From NCBI GenBank assembly GCA_030522415.1, contig CM060113.1:10088565-10152564 (forward strand): a stretch of DNA of 64,000 nucleotides, given 5' to 3'. The notes beneath the pieces are model-generated. The model did not search any database. It was not told the origin of the DNA and worked only from the letters and a program-made list of their open reading frames with translations. Positions 34,011 through 45,920 of this stretch are shown piece after piece (within the stretch, counting starts at the first letter, position 1; each line of letters begins with the position of its first letter). The DNA is from Channallabes apus. Its lineage: Eukaryota; Chordata; Actinopteri; Siluriformes; Clariidae. The translations under genes and the position numbers were made by a program.

Positions 34011-34556
34011 ACACTGATTAGCCATAAGTGTAAAACTTACAAGGTCTAAGTTTTCGCTTGTGCTGCCAGGGCAGCTCTGGCCACTTCCTGAGTGGCTCCT
34101 GGAACTTCTATGGGTGTGCTGTGGCGTCTGGCACTGAGATGTCAGTGGCGGATCCTTGAGGTACCATGGATTGAGGAGGAATTTGGGGGCTTCATACAAT
34201 TTGTTTGTCCAGTGCATTCCATGCTTGATCAGATTGGGATCTGGGGAGTTTGGATGCTGGCTCAACAACCTTAAACTCTTGCTTGGCACTGTGTGTAGCA
34301 GACTGTGATGTGCTACTGTATGTGTTCTGATACATTTCTGTCATGGCCAGAGCTCACATTTTCTGCCAGTTTGTGCTACTTTGGTTTTTCTGTTGAATTT
34401 GACCAGGAATTGCTTTATTCGACCTTTGATATCAACAGGCATAAGTCAGCCTTGGGTGGCCATGATCCTGTCACCAGTTTATTGGCATATAAATAATAAG
34501 TGTTTTTCCAATTTACCTGGCTGGTGGTGCTAAGGTTATGGCTGATGAGTGTATAT
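34011..34556 (-). mobile_element. Tc1-like element (family B) with internal deletion
   Basis: The ends are ACACTGATTAGCCATAA and the inverse of ATACACTCATCAGCCATAAC, the terminal repeats of this family. Words of the 3' half (GTGTGCTGTGGCGTCTGGCA, CAGATTGGGATCTGGGGAGT) are followed directly by words of the 5' part (TTGGGTGGCCATGATCCTGT), so about half of the transposase is deleted. Confidence 0.8.
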
Positions 34557-35724
34557 TGTCTGTATGTTATCTGTACTGCTTGAGAGTCACCAATGGGCAG
34601 AACCAAATTCATTATGTTTGTTATCAATCTTGGTCAATGTTCGTGAATGAATGTGATTTAATTTCTAATGTAGTTAAAATATTACAAAAATAAATAAATA
34701 AATAAAATAATAAAATGTAATTCCTCAAGCTCTTGTCGCCAAACAGATTTGTACATATGTATAAGGGAAGTGTAATATAATGCAAAATGCACAGTGGCTT
34801 AGAATGCTTTAAAGCAGACATGCTTCTCTTCGTGAGGTTGCATTTAAATAGACTTAATCTTTTCTTTTCTGTCCAAAATAAGACAAAATTGTTTAATTAT
34901 TGAGAAATGAAAAATTGAGATGTAGAAGGTTATTGCCTTTGCCACCATGGAAAGTGCTTCCAGTTCCATCCCAATATCCAATTTGATTTGACTCAGTAAG
35001 ATTGCTGAGAAAGTGAAACACACCACTCATGGCTGCGCACTTCATTGACTATAAATCAAAGCTAAACAACTATTAGTTGCTTTCGAAACAAGGGTATAAT
35101 ATGTACATATCTCCTCTGAGAAGGAAATTTGTGTAGCATGTTTCATGTCAACAGCTCTTGCAAATCAGTGCGGTGCTGCATGATGAACAGTATATGATGG
35201 CCAGTTGAGAGATAATAAATTGCAGGCAATTAACAAAGAACACATGGCTTAATGTCAGTTTAAATAAGGCCATGTTTCAAATATGATGGCTTTGCTTGGG
35301 ATATGAAACATTTTTCTTACTTATAGCTACTCAGTGTGACAGCCTGTCAAGTTGATGCATTGACGCAGCATTCACTCTAAAATGTTTTAAAGCAGACACA
35401 AGTGAGTGAATTCCTGTGATGTTTTCCTCTTATATTTACAGCACAAATATGTTTGCCTTCATGTTGTCACTATCACTTCTGTCAATACTTTGATTTGTCA
35501 GTTGTATTGCAATGTCAATGTGCTTGTCAGTCTTCTTTATCTGTCATTCCTATTCAGATGTCTGGTAGGGATGTACCCAAATGTGAATACATTATTCAGA
35601 ATGAAGAAACAATGTGCACTAAAAATAGACGAATACAGATACTAGTAAGAGCCATACTTTATTTTATATTGCTTTGTTATATTTATATTGCCTGGCTATA
35701 AATAAAAGAAATAGTCACTCAGGC
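34557..35724. other. No recognised feature
   Basis: A short (AAAT)n run lies at about 34690-34712. Nothing else is recognisable. Confidence 0.5.
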
Positions 35725-36330
35725 TAAAATTTCATTTGACCGTCTTTTGCTTTGATTATGGCATGCATTCCACCTGGAAGTGATTCAACAACCTTATGCA
35801 ACAACATAACATATATTTCCTTTCTCCAAAGTTGCAATTTTTGGCTGAGATCTTGTATTAATGACAGGGGAGTCGTACCATTCCATAAAGTCTATACCAG
35901 CATATCCCGAAAAGCTTTCAGTGGGGACCAATAGATGTGTAAAAAAGATTTCTCATGCTTTCAGAACCACTATTTCTCAATCTGACCCCAATAAATCTTG
36001 GCATTGTCATTTTGAAATATGTCTGTGCCATCAGGAAAGAAGAGCAAGTCCATTGATGCCATAACCTGTTCACTCATACATTTAAGACATCAGCTGACAT
36101 TTTATTGCTACATGATGATGCTGAGCCTAGATCTGACCAACTGAAGCAACATCCTATCATAACATTGTTTGCAGATGATTGTAAAGTATGTCACCTTATG
36201 TTCTCCCCTTCTTACCCTGATACACTCATTGCTCTGGAATATGGTCAATCTGGACTCATGGTATTTTTACAATGCTCCAAAGTCCAACCTTTATGTTCCA
36301 TAGCAAATTTAAACCTTCTTTTCTTGATTA
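35725..36330 (-). mobile_element. Tc1-like element (family C), decayed
   Basis: Matching words include TTTTGCTTTGATTATGGCAT, CTTGGCATTGTCATTTTGAA and GCTGAGCCTAGATCTGACCA. The order fits the 3' half of a Tc1/mariner transposase read on the minus strand. The terminal repeats are not found. Confidence 0.7.
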
Positions 36331-36429
36331 GCTTCATTAACAAGTAGTTTTATTAACGCATCTGTTCAGTCCCAATACAGTAAGTTCTCATTGTATTGTA
36401 TTAATCATTGTAAATTTTACAGGCTTAGG

Positions 36430-36954
36430 ACCTCAAGTTCAAGTACTGTAGGCTTTTATTGTCATTTCAACCATATACAGTTCAGTACACAGTGTAACGA
36501 AAAAACATTCCTCCAGGACCAAGGTGCTACATTTAATATGAAATAAATTTACAACATAAATTAACAAAACTAACCAGCTAACTAACTAAGAACCTATTGG
36601 TTGACTAGCTGAGACAAAACAGGTTGATATTATAAATTAACAGAAACTGTCTGGGTCCTATACAGAAAAGGACAACATAAAGTGCAAATGTGCAAATGTG
36701 CAAACAAGAGCGACAACATGACACATTTTAATACTCTGTGGTAATGAGCTGAGGTAGTGAGAAGCGAAACAGTAAACATTTCATTGTAGGTAGCAGCAAA
36801 GATAGGAAAAGGTTTTTGTGCAAATAACAAATATTTGTGGAAAAGAGCAATTTCAGGTTGGTATGTACAATTGTTAGATGGTTGTTGATCAGTGTATTTG
36901 TACGTGTGTGTTTATCAGTTCAGTACCAGTGTTATTGAGGTGATTTGAGTTTAT

Positions 36955-37027
<73 letters not shown>

Positions 37028-37660
37028 TGTGTGTGTGTGTGTGTGTCTGTGTGTGAGAGAGAGAAAGAGAGTGTGTATGTGTGTTTATTAGTTTTGTTGA
37101 GGACGGATTATGGAAAGAAGCTGTTACACAGTCTGGATGTGAGGCTCCGAGTGCTATGGTAACTTTTTCCAGATAGCAGGTGAATGAAGAGTAAGTTAGA
37201 GGGGTGTGTCCAATCAGTCACAATGTTTTTGGCTTTGTGGATGCAGCGTGTGGTGTAGATGTCTTCGATATAGGGAAGAGAGACACCGATGATCTTCTCG
37301 GCTGTCTTCACTGTCCACTGTCTGATCTAAACCAGACAGTGATGCAGCTGCTCAGGATGCTCTCGATAATCCCTCTGTAGAAAGTGGTAAGGATTGGTGT
37401 TAGGAGTTGGGTGTTCCACAGCCTTCTTAGGAAGAAAAGATGTTGTTGGGCTTTCTTCTACAAGGAGCTGGTATTGAGAGACATAGGTGAGGTTCTCCTC
37501 CAAGTGGACACCAAGGAATTTGGTGCTGTAGACGATGTCCACAGAGAAGTCAACAACCATCTCTTTTGTTTTAGCATTGTTTAGAAACAGGTCGTTGTCT
37601 TTACACTAGTCCGTTAGCCTCTGCACTTCCTCTCTGTATTCCGACTCATCGTTCCTGTAC
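36430..37660 (-). mobile_element. LINE remnant (Rex1/L2-like), C-terminus and 3' UTR
   Basis: Minus-strand peptides are MVVDFSVDIVYSTKFLGVHL with EENLTY at 37500-37560, and MKTAEKIIGVSLPYIEDIYT followed by HPSNLLFIHLLSGKSYHSTR at 37170-37311. They match the end of ORF2 seen in the other copies. The 3' UTR runs down to a tail near 36440 whose plus-strand form is GGCTTTTATTGTCATTTCAA. A long (TG)n tract has grown within the UTR. Stops and frameshifts are present. Confidence 0.8.
36956..37083. repeat. (TG)n microsatellite
   Basis: More than 30 uninterrupted TG units, then imperfect TG and GA runs. Confidence 0.98.
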
Positions 37661-38445
37661 TACTAACTGTACTAAGTAATAACTGGAACTAACTCAACAA
37701 CATTATATGTAACTGTCAATGGATACTAAGCACATCATTTATTAATTTATATTAAAACCCGAAGTTCCAATCATTAATAAATTGTGGTATAAATTAAATA
37801 AAATTCATGTTTTTGAAAATGAATTCATCGGCAGATTGCAAACAGTTCTTTGCTAGGGTGCATGTATATCAAGGAACGGTAATGAAATCATGCAAGACAT
37901 AGGATTTGGACAAGAAAATTCTTCATTTTGGGCTCTGCATTTACAATGCGTTTTGATAAGGAATGGTGAAAGGTCTCAATGGAACTGTATGATAAGTTTT
38001 AAGAAGCAGGGCTATGCCTGAGGTGGGTCTCTAACCAAGCCACTGCCTTGTGTTCATTTTGTACAGGGAAGCTTTTGTGCTGCCCTCAGTGGGCCAGAAG
38101 TAGCCTTAATCATCGATCAGGGGACCTGCATTCTTTGCCCTCTATCCATGTTGTGCACAGTGCTGCTTTTTAAAAGAAGTGCTGAAAAAAAATATGATGC
38201 CCTACACGTTCCTAGAAGGCAGTGGTAGCTTGTTCTGTTGCGACATACAAGTTTTTACTGAATGTGTTCTTTATAAAGAAATGCACCGTTGAGCTTAGCC
38301 AGGGGACAAAAATGTTTCAGTTGTATTTTCTTAATATACTTCAGTATTACTTTGTTGTATTTATACTGTAGCACTGGAGCACAGCCGGAAAAGATATGTT
38401 ATAAATCAGCAAAGAAAATGTAAAAAAAACAAAAAAACATATTGA

Positions 38446-38449
<4 letters not shown>
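37661..38449. other. No recognised feature
   Basis: No similarity or terminal repeats seen. Confidence 0.5.

Positions 38450-38508
<59 letters not shown>
38450..38508. repeat. (TG)n microsatellite
   Basis: About 28 TG units, ending in GTGGGTGGGTGGG. Confidence 0.98.
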
Positions 38509-38516
<8 letters not shown>

Positions 38517-38599
38517 GGTTTATACCATAACAAATACATTAGTGTATACCAGGTGACTTGAATAAAATTGATCACCATTATACAGTATACCAGAATACT

Positions 38600-38745
38600 G
38601 TTGACCGGATCATAAACACCTAGGGCACACTGGACAGTAAAGGGAAGACTGTCGAGGCTGATCCCACAGAAAAACTAATATAGCACAAATTGTTGAAAAA
38701 TGTCAGAAATGAAAGGTACCAGAACACCTAGTGCACCACAGCTGG
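38600..38745 (+). mobile_element. Tc1-like fragment (family B), possible
   Basis: GATCCCACAGAAAAACTAAT and GTACCAGAACACCTAGTGCA resemble the DNA-binding half of family B in plus orientation. The match is weak and short. Confidence 0.45.
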
Positions 38746-38894
38746 CCATCAAAGAGTTCAAAGCTGCCAGATTCCCCCTGTACCACTCCCTCTTCAAGCT
38801 TGAGTATATGTTTTTTTGTTTGTTGTTGTTTTGCTTTGCAATATCAAAAGTTTGTAAATTCCTTATCAATGCAGTTTTTCAGACAGATATGAAC

Positions 38895-38897
<3 letters not shown>

Positions 38898-38926
<29 letters not shown>
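38898..38926. repeat. (GA)n microsatellite
   Basis: About 14 GA units. Confidence 0.95.
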
Positions 38927-38928
<2 letters not shown>

Positions 38929-39579
38929 CAAAGACTAACTCATCTGTGAAGAATGCTGATATAAGAATGTCATTTTGCTTAACAATTCTGTAAATTTTTC
39001 AAATGGCAAAAAGTAGAATATTCCTGACTAGATGCATCAATCACAAACTTTAGATTAGCAAGCATATCAAAAAACCTAATGTCTAGAACAACAAGAGACT
39101 AAAAAAATGGCTGCATTACAGTCTATCAGCTTAATGATGTTCTTTATTACACTTCATATACCCAGTGGCTGCCAAATGATTTGCAATTATGTCAGTTAAA
39201 TGAAACTTTTATTTAAAATTGCATTAATTTGTCCAATCAGCTGAGAATTATATGCAGACAATATTTGTATGGTGGCCTGAGAAAACTCTTTATATAGTGA
39301 CACGGTTGTATGAATCAAAACTGATCTGCACAAAACGTATGTTGACTACATTTTCTTATTAGCACTTTTTGTTCAAGCCTACTGTCTCCCCAGTTACTGC
39401 TGTGCAGGTGTGAACATGTTACATCAGTTTATTTGTAACTGCAGTGTGAGCAAATATGGATGGCCCACTTGTGATTTGCACAAAAGAAAAGCAGCATGCA
39501 GTGATTAGTTTTTTTGGGGGGATCTGAAGGTCTACAGTACCTGGTGCCAAAACAACTCACGGAAGAGTGTAATCAGTAA
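38927..39579. other. No recognised feature
   Basis: No similarity seen. The mariner remnant that follows may extend a little into this stretch. Confidence 0.45.
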
Positions 39580-40150
39580 AGAGTTTCTACTGTATATCTG
39601 CAATCAAAATGTGGACCGATATTCTAAGGAAGTTTAAAGGTTCTTAAAGAGAATCATTACTGGTAATGAGACATGGATTCACCAAGCTTGAGAGTAAACA
39701 GCAGAGTATGAAATAGGAAAATTTTAATTCACCGACCAAGAAAAAGTCAACCAACAGCTGAAAAAATTAATCGTAGAGTTTTCTGGGAATCCTTTGGAGC
39801 ATCAGACAAAAATGTTCGACAATAAGCAGTGCTCATTACAGTGAGATGGTTACTGAAGAGTTGAAGCCTAAACACAAGTCCAGATTAAACACAGATGACT
39901 GTCCTCGGGTGTTGTGACCTTACATGACAATGCATGTCCTCACACTTCTGCCCACACTGTCGACATTCTGCAAAAACGTACTTTGAGGTGTTAAAGCATC
40001 CTCCCTATAGTCCTGATCTCGTTCTGTCAGTCATTGGCACACTATCCAGGGTATACCCTGTCTAGTTCCCTGAAAGCAGCCCTACGACTATTCTCTTCTG
40101 GTGAAGAAGTGAAGACAGCAGTGCATTCGTGGCTCATGGTGTAGCCTAAA
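39580..40150 (+). pseudogene. mariner-type transposase, broken
   Basis: A mariner (DDD) transposase would cut and paste the element by its terminal repeats. The plus strand reads RIITGNETWIHQA at 39651-39690, where the usual GDETW aspartate has become Asn (39665-39667). Next is LHDNACPHTSAHTVDIL, with the second Asp at 39925-39927, then EVLKHPPYSPDL, with the third Asp at 40015-40017. The C-terminal GEEVKTAVHSWL lies near 40110. Frameshifts and small deletions shorten the spacing between the last two aspartates. A 33-bp stretch that looks like SINE core replaces part of the gene at 40033-40065. No terminal repeats are recognised. Confidence 0.8.
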
Positions 40151-40319
40151 ATATTTTTAATGAGGGAATACAAAAGTTTGTTGATTGATGTTGACAAAGT
40201 GTATTGAAAATAAAAGAGATTGAATGTATTTTGATGTATTTTCTAAAACTTAATTAAAATAAATTCTATAGCTAGGTTGCAGATAATTTTAGACTCACCC
40301 TCATATTTTGTTCTATATG

Positions 40320-41060
40320 ACTGTACAGTAAGAGACTCAGAGAGCATCACAGACATACTGACACGAGGTGAGGTCTTTACCAAATATTGCGTTTTTATTT
40401 AATAATAAAAGTAAAAATTAAAGGGCGATGGGGAAATACAGTAAGAAGGAATGAAACAAGAATATAGAAGGTATAGGATAAGGTGTAAGTGTGTGTCAGA
40501 AGCAGTTTCCAGCGGGCATGACAGCATGAGGCTGCTGAGCTTTGGCAGCAGTAGGCCAAAGCTGTGTACTGTACATGAATGACGAGGCAATAATCGCCAG
40601 GTCGCCAGCAGCAAATCCGTATTCAAGGCCAAATGGTCAATTACAGTTCTGTAGCGGCATCAGCAGGCCAGCGTTAAGAGTAAAGTCACCTATGTGGCTG
40701 TCGCAGGCTGGTAGCAGCAGCAGAAAGCCGGAATTGACGGACATGAGCCAATTGTCATCCAGAATCCGGAATTTGGAGTGAAGGTGCCGGCATGGTGGTG
40801 CTCTGCTGTTTGGTAGCGACAGTGGCACACCGGAACTGGAGACATAGAACTTGTGACAGTAGGTGACATCTTAATGCCAGATGAATATCCAGAGATAGCA
40901 GTAACTATAGGTGGAAGTCCCAAGGCAGTAGTCACAGCTCATTCATGGCTGACCCTTAGCAAGTTGCCCATCGGCAAAGAACACGCCTCAGCATCAAAGC
41001 CTGCAAGAGCATGCAAACACACTGAAACTCACAAAATGCTGTGCAACACCTTCCCCATAA
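40320..41060. repeat. Unclassified GC-richer block
   Basis: The block stands out from the AT-rich surroundings, with many GCAG, CCGGAA and CAGCAG words and loosely similar segments (GGTAGCAGCAGCAGAAAGCC, AGCGGCATCAGCAGGCCAGC, GGTAGCGACAGTGGCACACC). On the minus strand an AATAAAAACGC near 40390 could be a polyadenylation signal. It could be an LTR, a decayed exon or a degenerate tandem repeat. Frames on both strands are short and unfamiliar. Confidence 0.35.
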
Positions 41061-41220
41061 TCTCTTTGATTTTTCTCCCATAACTGGTGCTGTCACTGCC
41101 TTTTATCCAGAAGCAGAGAATACATGGCCTTATGTGAAAATGTGCCGCCAGCCAGTTTGTTGCTGTCTTTCACAGAAGTCAGAATGCAGTTCCTAAATAC
41201 TCCTTAGGGGACTTACTGTA

Positions 41221-41241
41221 GATGCATGCATGCATGCATGC
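41221..41241. repeat. (ATGC)n microsatellite
   Basis: Five ATGC units. Confidence 0.9.
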
Positions 41242-41284
41242 GAAAAAAACAAAAAAAAAACACATGATGCTTTCAGGGCCTTAC

Positions 41285-41460
41285 ACCTCCAAAGTCAATG
41301 GTTCATTTAGATTACTTTGGCTAATTGGCATTCCCAAATTGTCTGTAGTGTGTGAATGAATTTGTGAGTGTGTGTGTGTGTGCCATGTGATGAATTGGCA
41401 CTCCATCCAGGGTATACCCTGCCTAGTGTACACAGGATATGCTGTATACAGTAGAAGATG
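41285..41460 (+). mobile_element. SINE copy, body and tail
   Basis: CTAATTGGCATTCCCAAATT, GATGAATTGGCACTCCATCC and AGGGTATACCCTGCCTAGTG match the SINE at 19735. The head is lost. Confidence 0.75.
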
Positions 41461-41965
41461 AATTAAAAAAGAGCTACAAGCGACTTGTTATGCTCTTTTG
41501 TGAACCATGGCTTAGCCTACAGTCTTGAATTGAGAGCTATTGTACAGAAGAGATAAAACTCGTGTGGGCTGGGGAAATCTTTCTATATTATACTGTACCT
41601 CTCATTTCTGGTGTCTATATTAGCACAGTTTGAATGGCATGGCAGACTATAACAAGCAAACTTTTGTCTACAAACTGAATGTAATCTACTCTCTTTAGGG
41701 AACAAAGATTATGAGTTTACAAAATATAAGTAACCTACTTAAAAAAAAATAAAAAATAAATATCATGCACCCCAGTCTCAGAAAACTTTCTAATTTAAGT
41801 CACAGTATTTTGATATGCAAGAAACATCAATACAACTTACACCAGTGTTAAAATAGTCACTGATTAATTTTGAGTTTAATTTTATTGGATATTTTAACCA
41901 CTATACTTTCTATAATGTGAAATATGGCATTTGTACATATTCTGATTAGGGTATGTCTAATTATC
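41461..41965. other. No recognised feature
   Basis: AT-rich, nothing recognisable. Confidence 0.5.
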
Positions 41966-42215
41966 TATGGTTCAATTCCTGCCTAGGGTCGCTGTATGTG
42001 TAGAGCTTTCATGTTCTCCCCATGCTTGTCTGGTTTCCTTCAGGTACTCTGATTTCTGAGTAAATAAGTGCGGAAGTATGTGCGTGTTTGCGTGTGAGCA
42101 CTGTCATGGATTGGCACCATGTCCAGGATGTACACTGCCTCATTCCCAAAGTCTCCTGGGATAGGCTCCAGGCTTCCCATCACCCTGTATAGGATAAGCA
42201 TTATAGACAATTGAT
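41966..42215 (+). mobile_element. SINE copy, head partly lost
   Basis: GGTTCAATTCCTGCC is the B-box region. TTCATGTTCTCCCCATGCTT and AAGTCTCCTGGGATAGGCTC mark the body and tail. Confidence 0.8.
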
Positions 42216-42969
42216 GAATGTAGTATAAATGTGTTTATACTTGCTTTTGAAGACTAGTCATTTAGGTAGGAAGGAAATAAAAAAAAGAAAAAAGCTGTTT
42301 TTTATTATTTTGGTGAAATATATTGACGATTTTGTAAAGTTGATATGTCTTAATACCGTATGTTGACAGAAACAAGTTTGATTAAAACCACAGTTTACCA
42401 GAGTTTTAGTTCGTTTCTCTTTTTCAACACCCCCATCAGATTGTATGTGCTAAGCTTTAACCCTTCAGGAAGTCAGTTACACACCCCTGTCCTTTACCAT
42501 AAGCAAAGTGAACCAATCCATCAGTTACTTTTCAACTGCAATTTCTCTTTCTCTGCATCTAGCTCTCAGCCAGTAAATATAATCTTAGCCTCCTTACTCC
42601 CACTCCTGCTCCATAAAAGGGAGCTATCCCATCAGATGCCATTCTTATCAGCATTTTTTCCCAGTATATCATTCAGTTTGTGGGCCCGAGGGACTGTGTC
42701 TCTTTTCCCTTTTATTAAATCAAGGCAGCAGCCTGACACTCGGGCAGGTTGCAGAGAGACTCAGCATGTATCTGGGCTGTAGAAAAGCTCAGACTGCTCT
42801 GCCAATACATCATAATACAATCTTCCCATACCAAGAGTAGCTTCCGGCTCTAACTACCAAATATGATGTTTGCAGTTACAGCACAGGGTAAAAAAAATAA
42901 ATAAATAAATGCAGAAAATCAACCTGTCTTTTTTGTGGTTTGTAAGTACATTTGTAAAGTAGAGGAGCT
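42216..42969. other. No recognised feature; longest unassigned open frame
   Basis: A plus-strand frame at 42360-42782 (140 codons) matches no element or domain that I know. Its composition (Ser, Leu and Phe-rich) is that of chance translation. I do not call it a gene. Confidence 0.4.
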
Positions 42970-43011
42970 GTTTGTTTGTTTGTTTGTTTGTTTGCTTGTT
43001 TGTTTGTTTGA
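42970..43011. repeat. (TTTG)n microsatellite
   Basis: Ten TTTG units with one TTGC variant. Confidence 0.95.
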
Positions 43012-43410
43012 TTGATGGCTACGAATATGGCTAAAACATTTTATGTGATCATGCTTATGAGTTATTCTGGCTCTTGGAGATACTGGAAATGGTGCTATAC
43101 CCCTTGCATAATCATGGATTGAATACATGATTTTAGCTTAAAAATCAATTGTGGATTTAAAATAGAACAGTGTCAAGTAAAGGCAGAAAGCTGGATTGAC
43201 ACCTACAGTATATTGATTGTAACCATACTGTGCAAAAGTCTTTAGCCGTCCCTGTTCGCTTCATACTTTGCTTACACAAAACCTGAGAACTCACCTTGAA
43301 ACAAACAAACAAAAAAGCAAAAAAAAATAAAAATAAATAAATGGCTGATTTTTGTCTGCATTTGGCAATGTACCTACTGTAGGTTATGCAAGCAGTAAGT
43401 TACTGCTGAA
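43012..43410. other. No recognised feature
   Basis: An A-rich stretch lies near 43295-43342. No gene is seen. Confidence 0.5.
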
Positions 43411-43690
43411 GCAGCACAATGGCTTAATTGTTAGCACTGTCACCTTGCACCTCCAGTCTGGATTTGATTCCTGCCGCTGTGTGCATGGAGTTTGCATGTT
43501 CTCCCTTTGTTTGTTGGGTTTCCTCTGGGTACTATGGTTTCTTCCCACAGTCAAAAACACTTGGAGATTAGGCTAATGTGGCGTTCCCAAGTAGTATGTG
43601 TCTGCCCTGCGAAAGATTAGAATGGGATGAAGTTTTATGAAACAGACTCAATGAAAATAAGCGGTAAAGACAGTTAGTGAGTGAATGTTT
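43411..43690 (+). mobile_element. SINE copy, nearly complete
   Basis: The head has an A-box-like TTGTTAGCACTG and a B-box-like GGATTTGATTCCTG. The body contains GGAGTTTGCATGTTCTCCCT and the tail ends AAGCGGTAAAGACAG. Part of the core is deleted. Confidence 0.8.
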
Positions 43691-44493
43691 GGATTATATT
43701 AGATTTTGAGCTTGTTTATGTCTTGTTATACTTTTTCAGTGGGCGAAATGGGTAGCAGACTTGCACATTAAATGGAGGAACTGTACTACGAACAGTATAT
43801 GTGTATATAATGCAAAACGTGTTGAGCCTTCTCTCACTTCTTCATATTTTGCTTCCAAAGAGGCATATTTTCTTCTATTTTTAATGTAGTTTTGTGGAAT
43901 ATTTCTCAAAGTTTTTGACTCTCATTTTCAGCCTAGTCCCTGGACCTGACCAGTTTCAGAGAAATATTTTTAGTTTCATCATAAATCATACATAAATCTA
44001 ACTTAAAGCATGAACCAGTAAGAAACAGATGTGGATGATAACAGATGATTGGGCTATTGATTAGTATTCTGATGATGCTGTGGTTGGAACAGATGAGGGG
44101 GGAAAAAAGGTTGCTGTGATTGTTACTGTACATAACCAACCATTTTTAGTTTATTTAGGTACTTTGCAGTTTGTTGCAGTGAAACATTTGGTACAATTTA
44201 TTTAATGTGATCTAAATGATTTAATTTAATATAAAGAAATGAGGGGTGGCTCAAGCTCTTCTTGATGACAGAAGTGCTCTTGCAGGCCATCCGGCTTAAC
44301 TTTTAATATGTTGTGTTTTCTGAAATGCTTTTCTGGTCACCATGGTTGTAAACACTGGATATTTAAGTTGTTGTAGAAATTCTGCCTGCTTCAAACTGTG
44401 CTTAAAAATCTACAGCCAAAATCTAAAGTCAGTTTTGGTGGACATCTGGCCACAACATACATATTACAGTCAAGGTTCATATTGTTCCTTATC
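43691..44493. other. No recognised feature
   Basis: No similarity seen. The last bases are the target site of the hAT element that follows. Confidence 0.5.
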
Positions 44494-44501
44494 CTGATGT
44501 C

Positions 44502-45815
44502 CAGAGGTGTCAAGTAACGAAGAACAAATACTTCGTTACCTTACTTAAGTAGAAATTTTTGGTATCTATACTTTACTGGAGTAATTATTTTTCAGCCGAC
44601 TTTTTACTTCTACTCCTTACATTTTCATGCAATTATCTGTACTTTCTACTCCTTACATTTTAAAAATAGCCTCGTTACTCCTATTTTATTTCAGCTTGTC
44701 ATTCAAAAAGCCAAAAAAAAAAACATTCGGATAAATCGCGCAATTCGGATGGAGCGAATTTGATTGTGGTTGAATGAGGAGTATAAACATACCATTCCGA
44801 GACCCCGTTGGTTGGTACGCGATCCATGGCCCCTGCACATGACGTTACGTCACACACTCCAGCAAGGACATTTGAATAAAATTGCATTTTCGGTTGATAA
44901 TACCGCTATCTCACCTACGCGGTTTCGTGCAGTGGCCGTAAGTAGGGTTCATCATGATTCAGCGCGAGTTTTTGCGCTGTGATTACCTTTCCATCTTTCC
45001 GTGTGAAAAATGAAAGTTTATATTTTTTGTCCTCGCGGAAGCTTGCAGACCTTGCAGAACTTGGCGGCAACTCACGGTACCTAAAATCGCATCTCACCGT
45101 GAGTCAAACCGCATAGGTGAGATAGGGGTATAAGACTGTGATAAGTAGACGAAGATGTCCGTGATAGAGACTCAGGATTTGAGTGAAATGTCACAACCAA
45201 GCACCAGCGAGGAAGGTAACAGCACCAGGAAGGTAACAGGAATGATACTAAGCCTGCCCTGGGTACACTAATTTTCTTGTATGTTGCCCTCACAGATTCC
45301 TGCAGCTAAGCTTGGATGTACATTTACATTCCAATGAAGGTTACTGATGACATGCCTCTGAGGTTTGACTTTTTGCACCATTAAAATACTTATAGGCAAC
45401 TAGTTATCATATCTTCTTCTCCATAAAACATGTTAATGCTCAGTAGTACACATACATGGTTCTTTAATGTATTTGCATTGTACTAAAATGCATTCTTTTT
45501 CAATTGCCATATACAGTATCCCAAATCACTATGGCCGTTAAAAAATACAACGAAAAAACAACAACACATTTTTCTGTTTTTTTTTATAAGGTGTTAGTGC
45601 AGTATATATGCTCGTGGCACAGCCTAAGCTTTTATCCTTAATGCGTTTTTCCCCCTCACGTTACTTTTACTTTTATACTTTAAGTAGTTTTGAAACCAGT
45701 ACGTTTACACTTTAAAAAGCTTGAGTTGATACTTCAACTTCTAAAGAAGACTTTTTAAACCCTAGTATCCATACTTCTACTCAAATAATGAATGTGAATA
45801 CTTTTGACACCACTG
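44502..45815. mobile_element. Tol2-like hAT element, non-autonomous, perfect 8-bp target duplication
   Basis: The element is flanked by CTGATGTC at 44494-44501 and 45816-45823. Its ends are CAGAGGTGTCAA and the inverse of CAGTGGTGTCAA, followed by the ACTT/AAGTA-rich subterminal sequence typical of Tol2-like hAT elements. The 1,314-bp unit encodes no transposase segment that I recognise. The middle (about 44760-45230) is GC-richer than the ends and holds frames of up to 72 codons without similarity. Confidence 0.9.
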
Positions 45816-45920
45816 CTGATGTCTAATATGAATAGTAAATAAATCTCTTAATGTGTATCTGAATGTCTTTTACGTTAAGCTGTTTCTACTGAATGGAGTG
45901 ACTGAATATTATAAGAAGTC

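Noticed and set aside
36959..37162. Open frame with a Cys-Val repeat
   Set aside because: Translation of the (TG)n microsatellite. Similar frames over (GT)n/(CA)n at 17827, 56529 and 58635 were rejected for the same reason.
42360..42782. 140-codon plus-strand open frame
   Set aside because: No domain, signal or element similarity. Ser/Leu/Phe-rich composition typical of AT-rich chance frames.
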